A stretch of 64,000 bases of DNA from Polyodon spathula (Eukaryota > Chordata > Actinopteri > Acipenseriformes > Polyodontidae). The position numbers and the translations under genes are program-made. This document shows positions 45,640-56,904 of the stretch, piece after piece. Below the pieces are notes generated by a model. It was not told the DNA's origin. It saw only the letters and a list, made by a program, of their open reading frames with translations, and searched no databases. How positions within the stretch are numbered: position 1 is the first letter of the stretch; each line of letters begins with the position of its first letter. Where the stretch lies: positions 24,156,339-24,220,338 of the forward strand of contig NC_054543.1 of the NCBI RefSeq assembly GCF_017654505.1, given 5' to 3'.

Positions 45640-46340
45640 GTTTAAAACAATTTATGGAAAAATGATTACTGGCAATATTGTAATGATCCATTACGGGGCC
45701 CTCATGACACCATGGACTTAACATATCAGCTGTTGATTCCCTCTGGGGAATAACTGTAACCGCAGGCAATGATGTCCGACCTTTAGATATGCAATAAGGT
45801 AACCATGTATATATGCCAGCCACTGTAGGTTGGAGGGGTAATAATTAATGATATTGTTGAATGACTCACTACACAAATTTTCAATTGTGTGCTATTCTTA
45901 GGCCTCATAAAAGATTTGAGCAGGCCTTGCAGCAGAACCGTACTCACTGGTGTATTACTTATGATCGTATACAACATAGGCAATGTTCCACCAATGTGTC
46001 ATACTGTATTAATGTAAATATCACACTCACTCAGCGAGCACTGTGGTAAAAAACCTAAAAGATACGTGCTAGTAACCTCTGTCATTTGGGTGCAGAAGTG
46101 GAGTATGTGGTTGGCCCTGTGGGCATTCCTTAGCCACGGGCTAAAAGTGGGGGCTGAAGGGTTGAATAAAATATCATGTACTCTTTCTTGCACAGTGGTA
46201 TGAAAAATATAACTATGTATGTGTGAGCTATGGTGGAATGCAGATAAGTGAGTCAGTGCTTTGCTAAACATAACCAGGACATTGTCCTTTGGCTGTGTGC
46301 CAAGAACTTCTTGTGATACTTTGTTTCCTTTTAGGATGAA
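45640..46340 (+). other. Possible decayed coding region, plus strand, unassigned
   Basis: The plus strand has runs with unusually high Trp, Cys and Pro content and relatively few stops, for instance near 45.64-45.73 kb and 46.05-46.20 kb. A similar quality returns near 47.24-47.75 kb. Together with the coiled-coil frame upstream this could be a very old retroviral or LTR-element insertion, but no family-defining motif is visible. Treat it as a suspicion only. Confidence 0.18.
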
Positions 46341-46495
46341 TATACATTCTGCTGCATGTATCTTTCTTGTTTGTGCACCACGTATATATATTATAATATA
46401 TAGGATTAATATATATATATAAATATATATTATATATATTAACTTACACATGCACAGTCTCTTATACAAATGCCTGTGTTTGACACAAGAGAGTC

Positions 46496-46570
<75 letters not shown>
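46496..46570. repeat. (TTA)n microsatellite
   Basis: About 25 TTA units ending in AATGATAATAATAA. A separate AT-rich stretch, 46,382-46,440, has interrupted TATA repeats. Confidence 0.95.
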
Positions 46571-46572
<2 letters not shown>

Positions 46573-49500
46573 ATAATAATAAAGTTTAACGATAGTGAAA
46601 ATGTAATTGTGTCTTAAATATATAAAGAGACACTTTTCATCTCCTTATAGTCCCAGATTTTAATACCCCCAATATCTTGTCTTAACCAAATGTCATGACA
46701 GTAAGTACAATATACAGTTTGTGCCTTGCTGCCAGGAATATGGAACCACAGCAGTGGATAATAAAACAGCAGATCCATCCACAGACCTTCTTATGCAAAA
46801 GAAAGTTTGGATTTTTTATGGTTGTTTGTACTGCGTTTATAAGCAGATATTTACAATAATAATCTACAAATAGTTCCACAGATGTAAGATAGATGCAAGA
46901 CAGTCCACGATCAATGCTAATTTGAAACCAGCCACTGAAGAATTAAAAGTTGTTGATGCTAATCAACTCCTTTGCTGTACGACAATTTCACTACAGTGGT
47001 TAAACTGAAATTAGACAATGTAACCTAAAGCACAGGCAGTCATTAAGTTCAAGAAAACAACACATCTACGACTCCAAGTGTTGTTTCAGGTAAAATGGTA
47101 AAAACTAAAGGGGGACCAGTGATAAGACAATGGCTTTGAATTCTTAGGTGTTAATGCTTTAATTAAGAATAACCATTTTTTTTTGTCACTAGCTATGTCC
47201 CAGATGGCATGACATGTTTCCCCCCTGATCGCTGATGCCTGCTCTCAGATGATCAATGAGTTCTTCTACAGCAGTGCAATGCTCCGCAGCAGTCAACCGA
47301 GTGCAAAGCAGCAGCACATTTTGATTGCAGCAGCACTGGAGCGCTGCAGAGGATTGATGAGACAGAATCATGTCTTAACAGGATTAGGAGAGCAAACTGT
47401 GGACCCCTTGCCATCTGGACAGTACATAGCTAATGGTAGGCAGGGTATATGGATTATGTGGCCGGAACAGTAACTGGGTTTGTCATCAAATTATGTATTA
47501 CCAACAGATCTTAGGTTCAATACCTTACAACGCTGAGATGGGTAGAAGACTAGGGCAGGGATATGTTCAGGTTTAGACATACAACTTGCACCACAATACA
47601 CACTGGCAGTACCATGACACCAATGAGGAACATTATTGGTTAAACTCCAAAATGTTGCCATTGTTGGAGTGGTAATGCTTTGGCCCGATATTGGTGTATT
47701 TCTATTATATTTTCTAGAAGGTTTTACAGACATGGAAAGCAAAGACTGGGGTCAGTATTAATAATAGCATCAGCTGCACGTGAACTTCCTGGTGATGAAG
47801 TTCAGGGTTACGTGTATATGAGGGGCTAACCACAGTTATTCTTACTTACTAGTTGTGAAAATATTATCACACCTCCTTTTTGTCTTTTGATAAAGATATT
47901 TTGTTTGCTTGTATTCGACAATTTACTTCAAAGACAACACTATAGAAATAAAATCTGCGGCTGTTCCTTATGACCAACCACTTCCTGTGTTGAAGTTTTA
48001 TTCCAGGAAGAAAGATGTTACCATTTATCTGCAATCATGCCATGTGCCCTACTACACAGGAAGTGACATGATACCAGGAAGAAACAGGTTGATTTGTCTT
48101 AATCGACAGCATTGCACTTTAAAAACCTGTAAATCTCAAATAAAAGCAAGAAAACAAGCAAAGCACCAAAAGATTTTCAACACAAGAAAGAGGGGCAATT
48201 GTGCTGCTCATAATGGACTGAGCTGTCAATTTATGCATTCTTTCTAGCAGTTATGCTCAGGATATAAAAGATTTGTATTTCCAGGGATGCTTCTTGTCCC
48301 TGGACTTCCCTTGTAAATGTCTTTATGTTTTAGCTGAAGCAAAGATATAGCACAATTTGTATGTAGCACAACAACATTCTCATCAAGTCTCTTATTGGTT
48401 TGCTGTTGTAAACAAAATGTAGCTCACGTCACTCAGACGCTATGCTGCACATAGGAATGTGGGTCAGTGGAATCCTAGTACTGGTAACACAGAAAGAGAG
48501 GGGGTGGACCCTCAGATGTAAATATCATAATAAACAATTAGAACAGATGGCAAGTGATATAAAACACAAGCATCGGATCTTTTATTGCTCAGAACCAATG
48601 ATGACTACATTTTAATAAGCAATCAAAAGAAATAAAGATAAAACTTTATCCACTTTTATTATTTTTTACATTTACATTGGCTTTCAGTGTGTTAGCATTA
48701 TTAAAATTAATTTAATGTGGTTTAAAACAAAAAAAAGTTAAACTTTGACAAAACACTCTTATTTCCCTAAACATGAAGCATTAAACTTGAGAAAGCGAGT
48801 CTCAACATCATGGCACCATGTTATTTTCTTCTAAAGTGTCAAATCTTTAAAAACACAATATTGAAATTATACACAGTATTGTATAGTGTTGTACAATATT
48901 GAATTAAAAATATTCTCTAGCTGTCTACTTGTAATGCTAGAGAAATGAGCTTCACAGGAAGCAGTGCTTTTTCTTTTTTAAATAGCGCTTGCAACAAATG
49001 TAATACAAATCACATACTTTATACTATTTACAGAACAGTTTAATGTCCATTTCTATTGATTACCAGTCATCTTTTTTGTAAGCAGTTAATCTCATTAGAA
49101 ATAAATCTATATTAAAAAGGAATAACAGAGGTCAATCTGTAGTCGAGACCTGGAATGCCTCACTTCATAATCGTTTATCAGCCCCTCAGTTGCTATCCGT
49201 GCAATATTTCCACCAGGCTGGCTGCCATCTTCTTCAGCATTTAAAGAGTTTGTAGCAAACAAAAATGATTCTGTACATATCCCAAGCTATGCATTCATTC
49301 ATGGTATAGTTCTCAAATGTATAGTTTTGAACTAAATCTTTGCTTTCACTTTTAAGGTAATTTCACCTGGAGAGTAAAATTATCCCCACCTCTTCAGGGC
49401 CAACTTTCCTGCTACAAACCAACCAGCTGCTTCCCCTAATGACTGACATGCTTTACAGTCAGTAAGATGGTTGACCCAGAAAACACTGCTGTGGGAAAAT

Positions 49501-52235
49501 GACCTAGGAAGTGCAAGTGTAACAGATTTCCTTGGCGGCAAGGCAAGCAAATAAGAACTTCATTTTATTGTAGTAACACATGTCATGTTTTTAAATGAAA
49601 GTACATGTTTGTGATAACATGTTTCTTTCGAAACTGCACAGTTGAGACCTATATAAATTGAATTGAAGGATAAGTGTGGTTAATGACGTTAGCTGTAAAC
49701 ACTTATCTGTATTACCCATTCACTTGGTTTTGAATGGCTACAGTTCTTTTAAGCTACAGAGTTCAGAATTATCCCTGCACTCCCCAAATGGAAGTAAGTA
49801 GAAACAAGCCCCCTCCTCTAATCCGCCACAAAATGATGAGCCATATAAACATGCTTGTTCTACTACTTGCAATGTTAGGGTGCTAGAAAAGACACATTCA
49901 ATCTGTGGTATAGCTTCAAGAAGCACAGCAGAAATAATAAAGGTTACACAGTTGTATGGATCTGTCGGTTTTGGGCTTTGAAGGTAAACATGTTCTTAAC
50001 TATCTTTTTACTACACAACAAGTACAACTATTTTTTGTTGATATTAAAGTAAAAGAAAAGGCAGGGCAGGAATTATATAGAGTAAAGTAAACGCATGTAG
50101 CCTTGGGAAGTGTTTTGACAGTGGAAAACATATCTTAAACAGATTTATTCAGAGTAGAATGAAATGATCATGTTGAATTTCAGAATACTATCCAGCAACA
50201 GTTTGCCAGTACTTCACAGTATGTGTGTTTTCTCCAGAAAGTTTTGGCTTCACCCTTTATTGCATTAAGTTGCCTCACGGCAACACATCGGTTTCATATT
50301 GTTTTTAGGGTAAAGTGGATGACAAGCAACAGTCAGCAACCATACTATAAGATACAACCTACTGGAATGGCTGCTAAGCAGGATTTCAAACATGTTATGT
50401 GAAAGGCATTCCAAAGAATGTTTGTCTGCTTGACTTTATCTGTTTATTTTACTGTTATGTTATTTTAAGTTATGAGTGAATCACAGCAAAATGTATAAGA
50501 CGTTGTGGTTCAAAAGGCTACTCTTGAAAATGCAACTACTGTTTAGGGGGAAAAAAACAAACCCTGGCTTACAAAAGAAAACATCAATTCACAGAATACA
50601 TTTTAAAAAACACATTAAATTAATTCAAACATTTTGAAAGCTTGATTATCTTCACAATTTTCAATTGAATTAAAGTAGCATGATAAAAACGCAGGTCCTT
50701 CTCTTAATTAGTTTCTAAATGTATCAAGACTCAATAACTGATATAAAAGGCTGTAAGTGACACTCTGCATTTCTACTTTGTTTTTGATTGTCACTCTTTT
50801 GATTAAAAAGATTGCCTTTCTGCTTGTCCAAAGTGAATTCAACTGGTTTAAAGCCCTGCTTGACTGTGATTTACTATTTTACTTCACTTTACCACACTCT
50901 TCAGGGTGTGCCAAAATAGAGATCACACAACATAGAGACTGTTACTTTTATTGCAACAAATTCTCAAATTGTCATTCTGATTCTTGCAAACATGCCGTAG
51001 CACATCTGAGAGGCAGGACACTTTCTGATATTGTATCCTTTGGAATGTGTATTTCAAACCACTTCACACACATACAGAGGGTACTCATAGTCGTGGAATA
51101 CTGTAAAACAAGAACATTTCGCGAGCAACAAATATTTGCTAATTGCACATTTATTAAAAATCAGCAAAATTAATGTGCTGTGAAATATATTATTCATATA
51201 TGTACTGTACATTAAAAGAAAAAGAAGCGCAAACATTTATTGCAGCAAAAATGTACCTTGAAAGCCACTACAATAATTGCAGTTTAACATTTGACCATAG
51301 CACATCTGCATAGTCATTTCTTGTCCTGGTGTGGATGTTATAGTTTATCACAGTGTCTTATGTTTGCTCTCCATGCTTTGCCATGCTTACTGTATACTTC
51401 CCCTGTTTTAATTCCATTTCCTATGCTGTTACCATGGCTTTTACATTTTAGGATTCCAGCAGAAGCAATGTCCGTACAGGCAAACCATATTGCAGTTTAT
51501 GGTAAACCTATCATATAGTTTTGCACTTAAAGAAACATGAGTAGTGCTTTCTGCTGTATACAGAAGGCACTGGCCTAAATGTGTGTCTTGATGTTATTTC
51601 TTACAATTCGTAAGATTTTACTTTGGAATTGTGATGAAGTGTCTTGAAGTTATGGGTCATATTGCAGCTTGTTGCATTATTCCCTGGAATCTGATGTAAC
51701 TCAACCATTACATATCTAGTGCAGTTGCATAGCTGGAGAAAAAAGTCACAAGAAGCAATCTGGTCATGTATCTCTGAAGGTATTTTAAGTTACTGAAAAG
51801 GGTAATTATGGGTTTCAATCAGCATTAAGAAGAAGATAGACAAGGAAACTAAGGATTTTTCCTGACAAGCATGACAAAAGCATGTCCAATTTTGTCTTCC
51901 AACCTATATTAACAATGTAAACAAAAACAAATTAAAAGCTAGATTGAAGACTGTGGATTGATCACCTATTTAATGCCTTACTTATTGGCTTTTATAGACA
52001 TAGTAAAACAAACACAGCGATTTAACCAAACGAGAGAGACAGAGAGAGAGAGAGGAAAGAGAGAGCGAGCGAGCGAGCAAGGTGCCACACTGCTGACACT
52101 CATTTTTCTTTCTTTTATTTCTTTGTCGGTGAAAATGACTCACTTTTTTCTTTTACTTCGTGCACCTGTTTCTCAGATTTGTGTTTTCATTAACATTGCA
52201 TCATCGGAAACAACATCTTTAAAGTAGAAAAGACA
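46571..52235. other. No gene recognised
   Basis: Largely AT-rich DNA with chance ORFs. 47.24-47.75 kb has a 74-codon plus-strand frame of somewhat protein-like composition but no family resemblance. 48.14-48.19 kb resembles 8.08-8.12 kb (AACAAGCAAAGCACCAAAAG against AACAAGCAAAGAACCAAAGG, then ATTTTCA-CACAA). Nothing else could be named; it may be host intron or intergenic sequence. Confidence 0.4.
52031..52080. repeat. GA-rich repeat, (GAGA)/(GAGC)
   Basis: Interrupted AG repeat passing into GAGCGAGCGAGC. Low-complexity only. Confidence 0.85.
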
Positions 52236-52500
52236 AAGGAAATATCAACAGAAAACATAAAATCAGCAAAGTGCTTCTTTTCAAAAGACCCAGCCTTCTT
52301 GTCATTCAGCTCAGTGGGATAATCCAAGTCTGACCTCGAGAATATCCCCATGTTTAGAGGTAAAAGCCTGTAGTCTGAATGTCGGGAAGATTTGGATGCG
52401 CACTGTCCGGTGGGACTCCATTGTCGCTGGGGAGCAGACAGACTCTGGGATACCCCAGGTTTGCATTGGACAGGATGTATCCGTTCTCCATCTGAGGATC
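52236..52500 (-). other. Candidate host terminal exon on the minus strand
   Basis: The block 52,310-52,500 has higher GC than its flanks and is open in more than one minus-strand frame. The longest open stretch is 70 codons at 52311-52520. Another frame starts at an ATG just after a TCCTCAG (a usable splice acceptor) near 52.49 kb and gives about 45 codons ending in TGFYL and a stop near 52.36 kb. An AATAAA on the minus strand near 52.12 kb could serve as a poly(A) signal. I cannot name a protein family. It may equally be an unrecognised repeat. Confidence 0.25.
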
Positions 52501-52520
52501 AAGGACATTACGTCAGTCAA

Positions 52521-52824
52521 TTAACATGATGAGGACTTCCAGTGATTGTAGATGACAATTCTTACCTGTTTCGTTTATTCTCTTTGTGCCTGCAGGGCCA
52601 ACACAGATACATCTCAATAGTGCAACACTAATACAAAAAGAGACCTAAGTAGACAACACTTAGGTCTTCACTCAGGACATTTAACTGCAAGAAGCAGACC
52701 TTACCAGACGGTAAAATTCTCTTCTTGTTCTAACACACTGTTTTGGTTTCTTACTCCTTTTTTTCAATCTAAATCAAATGTGCAAATGGGTTACATCATG
52801 TTGCATTAAAGTTTTCAAAGGGTT

Positions 52825-52866
<42 letters not shown>

Positions 52867-54662
52867 TATATAAGATATTATATATATATAGAGTCGTTAC
52901 TACTGGTCTTATTAGATAGGTAATTTGCGAGGGAAATGTATGTATTGTAATATAATTCTATATTTTTCTTGTATGTGCTGAGTTATTTATGCATTCTTTT
53001 TCTCATCTCCCCTCACCGAACTTAAAATGCAAGCTTCAAAAGAAACTAAGAAAGCAGTCTGCAGATCTGCTAGCCAGGACCAGAATGAAATTAACAAGAT
53101 AGTGTTGATTAGATAAGAATACCAGGCCAAGTGGCTCGAGAAAGTGTGTCTGTTTTTCTAAATGGTCAGACTTTGATAAAATGGCTGTCTCTAGCCCGGG
53201 TGTTAAAATGTCTGTTGAAATTTATGAGTAACTCTAAGTGAGTTAGAGAATGTCTTTGAATTAGCTTTTCCAGTCAGCAAACCTTTAAAATGTTTAGATG
53301 AGTATACATAGTTTTCCTAAAACTTTCTAAATCCAAGATTGACACTAACATTTTGTTTATAAATTTCTTAAACTAACAATACCAAACACTATACACACTG
53401 TGATGATTATTGTTTGTCAAATTGTATTTTGATAACTGTCGGTATGATATTAAAGATTGAAAATATTAGTTTTGTGCCTTACAATGACATTTAGCACATA
53501 TAAGGTTAAATCTGTAATCTGTAATAATCTGTAATAAGAGTAAGTTACAATTTAAAATGAACAAATAGTACTTTATAACCAAATATAATTTGACCGAGTA
53601 GCCATATATAATAAGGTATGGAGTTATTCATCTTTTTGTGGGCAACATGAATATGAAGATTTTATAGAGACAGGAAGGAACACAGTCGAGTTATTAATAA
53701 AAGAGACTTTTCTTAAGTTACCTTTTAAGAAGATATTTGATGGACAGCCTTACCCAAGGCGTGGACAAGAATTCTTTGAAGATCAAGGACACACCTTTTC
53801 TAAGAACAACTGCAAAAGAGGTTACATTTTGGGTCAATCCCAAATGATTGGCTGGTGTCTCAGAACACCCATCTCATGCCAATTTTAAAAGACTGGAAAT
53901 CAAATGATTTCTGGGTCTTGATTTTTCCATTCATTCAAATTCTATTCTGGACCTATTCTTGAAGGAATTATCTATATATCAGCAAGCTACAGAAGATGCC
54001 TTGTTGGAGAAAACCTTCTTCAACTTAAGAACTTCGATCTGCTGTGGAACTAAACTTTGAATTGAACTGCAACCAAAAGACAATATCTTTGAAGAGGATT
54101 AAATGCAATTGACTTTCTATGTGGGATTTTAAAAGAAAAACATCGCACATTGTTCTTGAAAATCTAACAATTTGCAACGAAACTCCAAGACTCTTAAATC
54201 AAGTTTTGCAAATTAATGGACTCTTTTTACAACTGCACTTGCAAAACTTTGAAACATTCCTGCTCTTAAAACCTTTCTTCAAGCTCCACAAGGGTAAATG
54301 TATCATTCTTAACCTATTAAGAGTTGCCTATAGCTATTAGATTTAGAATATCTATTGTGTTGTCTTCGCTTATCCATGTGTGCTATATAATAAAACTAGT
54401 TAAAAATCATTATTTCTTAATTTGTCTGTGTTTTTTTTGTTTCAAACAAGGTGCACTTTTACAGAGAGTAAACATTCATGATTTAATCAATTAAAATTAA
54501 GCCAGACCTGTGAATTACTATTGGAGTAATATATTGCGGTAGTTTATAGCATAATTGGTGAACTATAGTGACTAAGTAGTTTAATAGTAATTTGTGAGGA
54601 AACCACTTTGTGATATGACTTTAGATGAACGTAAACGAAAAACGTAAATATACACGACAAAT
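52521..54662. other. No gene recognised; (TA)n tract and an LTR- or 3' UTR-like stretch
   Basis: A TG/TA microsatellite lies at about 52,826-52,895. Between 53.6 and 54.42 kb the plus strand is free of repeats I know and ends in an AATAAAACT signal near 54.39 kb, giving it an LTR-like or 3' UTR-like look. No coding support. Confidence 0.3.
52826..52895. repeat. (TG)n/(TA)n microsatellite
   Basis: GTGTGTGTG followed by about 15 TA units, then interrupted TATA repeats to GATATTATATATATATAGAG. Confidence 0.9.
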
Positions 54663-54666
54663 TTAA

Positions 54667-55183
54667 CACTAGAACAGCTGTAGTTACACTCATTAGACCT
54701 GAAACCGGTGGCGGGCAATCACTATACGATTACATTTTAAACATCAATATTAAAATGTTTTAAAAGTTTCAAGCACATCATATCAATCATTGCATTTAAA
54801 TGAGCAATTAAAACAGAAAATGGTTTATTTATTTCCGAAATTACATATATAAAGCACTATTTCAAAAAATGAAAAAAATATAATAAAATAAACACTTCCA
54901 AAGAAATTAGTGTGTAAACAGGTGTAAAAAGGTATATGTATATACACAACTGTAAAAACTAAACTATTTTAAATTTAAAACTAAAGTAACATATGTTTTC
55001 TCTTGAGTGTCAGTCGGTGCAGCACTTCCTTTTGTGATCCTGCCTTTGAAACGCTGTCTGGGTATTTAATACATGTATTTAAGAAAAGTCACAAACACAC
55101 AACCGCTTAACTTTCAGACATGCAGAGTAATTTAAATTTCAAAACCTCAAACCATCAGAATGACAGCCATGGAGGTTCTAGTG
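54667..55183. mobile_element. piggyBac MITE with TTAA on both sides
   Basis: TTAA at 54663-54666 and at 55184-55187. Inside them are inverted ends, CACTAGAAC (54667-54675) and GTTCTAGTG (55175-55183). Length is 517 bp with no transposase. The right 170 bp match, in order, the end of the piggyBac remnant at 44.07-44.25 kb (GAAACGCTGTCTGGGTATTT; ATGCAGAGTAATTTAAATTT). TTAA target duplication is the piggyBac hallmark. It is most simply a non-autonomous derivative of that family. Confidence 0.88.
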
Positions 55184-55187
55184 TTAA

Positions 55188-55644
55188 TAGTGTCTTCATA
55201 TGTTTGGGACTGCCAATGGTCTCCTTAATATTGAATGCAGGGGTGGCCTTAATATTGAAGGTGATGTTACATTACAGTCAATAGGAGTACATCTCTCTTT
55301 TTACCCAAAAACACAATTGCCTGTTTCAAAAACTCATTCTTCAAAACTTTGCAGTGCACATCTGCTTTCTGTCAAAGAACAAACAACATTATAAACAATA
55401 TACCTCCAACAGGTTGCCTTAGGCAAATTTGGTTACATGACATAACAGCACTACGACATCACTGCGACGGACATTACAGCACTAACCATTACAGCGACTG
55501 CCCATAACAGCGCTAAGACAACACCGCGCCGAACTACAATTCACTTCCCAGAAGAGGGCGTTCACCACAATCAACTCACCAGCCTCATAAAAGGGCGCAT
55601 CTGTCATGCATTCGTACTGAAGAACTACTCATGGTAAACGGTGA
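55188..55644. other. No gene recognised; short imperfect repeats
   Basis: Around 55.44-55.53 kb a short phrase of the type CATTACAGCACTA/CATAACAGCGCTA is repeated about four times with changes. An ACTACAATTCACTTCCCAGA phrase follows at 55.53-55.55 kb. It may be promoter-like or part of an unrecognised repeat preceding the CR1. Confidence 0.4.
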
Positions 55645-55812
55645 TGAATGCAGTTGGTGGCTGCATTTGCGTTACTCCTAAAAAGTCTGTGTTGCAGTCT
55701 GGAGTCTGCGTCTGACGTCAGGGTCTGTGCAGACGGAGCTAAGACAGCTTTAGGAGGTTTCCCAGCACAGTTGACTGAGCAAACATGGAGACAGACTGCG
55801 AGTGGAAGCGAA

Positions 55813-55865
55813 AGCGAGTGGGAGAAGTACAGGCGTGGAAAAGTACAGAGCAGTTTAGAAGCAGT
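55813..55865 (+). repeat. 53-bp direct repeat, copy 1
   Basis: Identical to 56090-56142 over all 53 bases by eye, starting AGCGAGTGGGAGAAGTACAG. The copies are 277 bp apart start to start. Confidence 0.95.
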
Positions 55866-56089
55866 AAGGACAAATTGCGTCTTGAATTGCTTTAATCAGA
55901 AAACAGAGGACATTGGGGAAACACAGCAGCAGCTCAGAGTCAAACAGCCGCGTGTGTTTTTCTGATAACAAACAAGCTGAAACTCGGAGCAGCTGATTCA
56001 AATTCAGCGCAGTTCTGAGACACGGGCGAGGGGAGGAGCCAACAGCACAGCAGAACAACGCAGTTAAACGAGGCAGTCTTCCCAGCGAC

Positions 56090-56142
56090 AGCGAGTGGGA
56101 GAAGTACAGGCGTGGAAAAGTACAGAGCAGTTTAGAAGCAGT
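56090..56142 (+). repeat. 53-bp direct repeat, copy 2
   Basis: Partner of 55813-55865. Two or more copies of a unit in a LINE 5' UTR suggest a repeated promoter monomer. Confidence 0.95.
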
Positions 56143-56205
56143 TTGAAAGAAGGCTGACAGCTGCAGAAGAAACTAAATTTCAAAAAAAAAAAAAAAACCC
56201 TCAAC

Positions 56206-56838
56206 ATGGTCTTCAAGCCAGTAATCTATGACACCTGCTTGATGTGGGAAATCCGAGAAAACCCAGCTGAGCTAAACCAAGTGTGCGTAAAGTGCCACGC
56301 GATCCAGGATTTGCATAAACTAGTAAGTATGCTAGAAATGGAGCTGGAAGTGAGACAGCAACAGGATCTTGAGGAACTGGCACACCCACAATTTATGGAA
56401 GTCTGCATCACCCCTAACAGACTGAAAGCCACCAGGGAGATAGAAGGTCAGAACAGCTGGGTTCAGGTAGGCAGAAGCAGGGAAAAAAAGAAACTTCGTC
56501 AAACACAACCACCAGAAATCAAAATAACCAAAAGATTTGAGTCACTTCAAAATTTTGATGAGCAGAACCAACAACAAGAGAATGAAAGGAACAACATCCA
56601 GGACCCCATTGACAGTGGTGACCAGACAACAAAAAGAAGGGAGGTCATGATTGTTGGGGACTCCATATTGAGAAACACAGCAAGTTCAATTCGTAGTTTG
56701 GACCCCCTTACTACAAGAGTGTGCTGCCTTCCGGGAGCCTCGGTCAAGCACATCACTGAGAACGTGGGAACCAGTCTACTTCAAACCAGTCTACTTGGAG
56801 AAAAAATCCTCAAGCAGGTTCAGAAGCATTTAAACTAG
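56206..56838 (+). pseudogene. CR1 ORF1 with truncated esterase domain
   Basis: A 210-codon open frame from the ATG at 56206, 13 bp after the A-rich run. The N-terminal part has a CVKCHAI Cys pair (about residues 28-31) and a heptad-like helix (LHKLVSMLEMELEVRQQQ), then a Gln/Asn-rich linker. The SGNH-type esterase begins at about residue 145: MIVGDSILRN (block I with the nucleophile Ser) and LPGASVKHI (block II Gly). Blocks III (GxND) and V (DxxH) are missing, and the frame jumps to a C-terminal-looking end, GEKILKQVQKHLN. At the jump an ACCAGTCTACTT phrase occurs twice (near 56,771 and 56,786). No stop or frameshift, so the frame is intact apart from the deletion, but esterase activity is not expected. 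Confidence 0.82.
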
Positions 56839-56904
56839 AAAGGAAGGGGGGAGAAATCAACAAAAAAACAGAAGGGAGACCGCATCAAAACAAGAACAAC
56901 AATT

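Larger units (their letters stand above)
55645..56205 (+). promoter_or_regulatory. CR1 5' UTR/internal promoter region with CRE and direct repeats
   Basis: GC-richer than its surroundings. It contains a perfect palindromic CRE, TGACGTCA, at 55713-55720, and an exact 53-bp direct repeat at 55813-55865 and 56090-56142. A poly(A)-rich run at about 56,179-56,193 precedes the ORF1 start. LINEs carry internal promoters in their 5' UTR, so a promoter role is inferred. Confidence 0.6.

Noticed and set aside
47189..47473. Opposed ORFs of 60 and 74 codons near 47.2-47.5 kb as a host exon
   Set aside because: No splice-site support, no family resemblance, and both strands open over the same span.
53600..54420. 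A retroviral-type LTR
   Set aside because: There is an AATAAA-type signal and LTR-like composition, but no paired copy, no TG...CA boundaries and no primer-binding site could be found.
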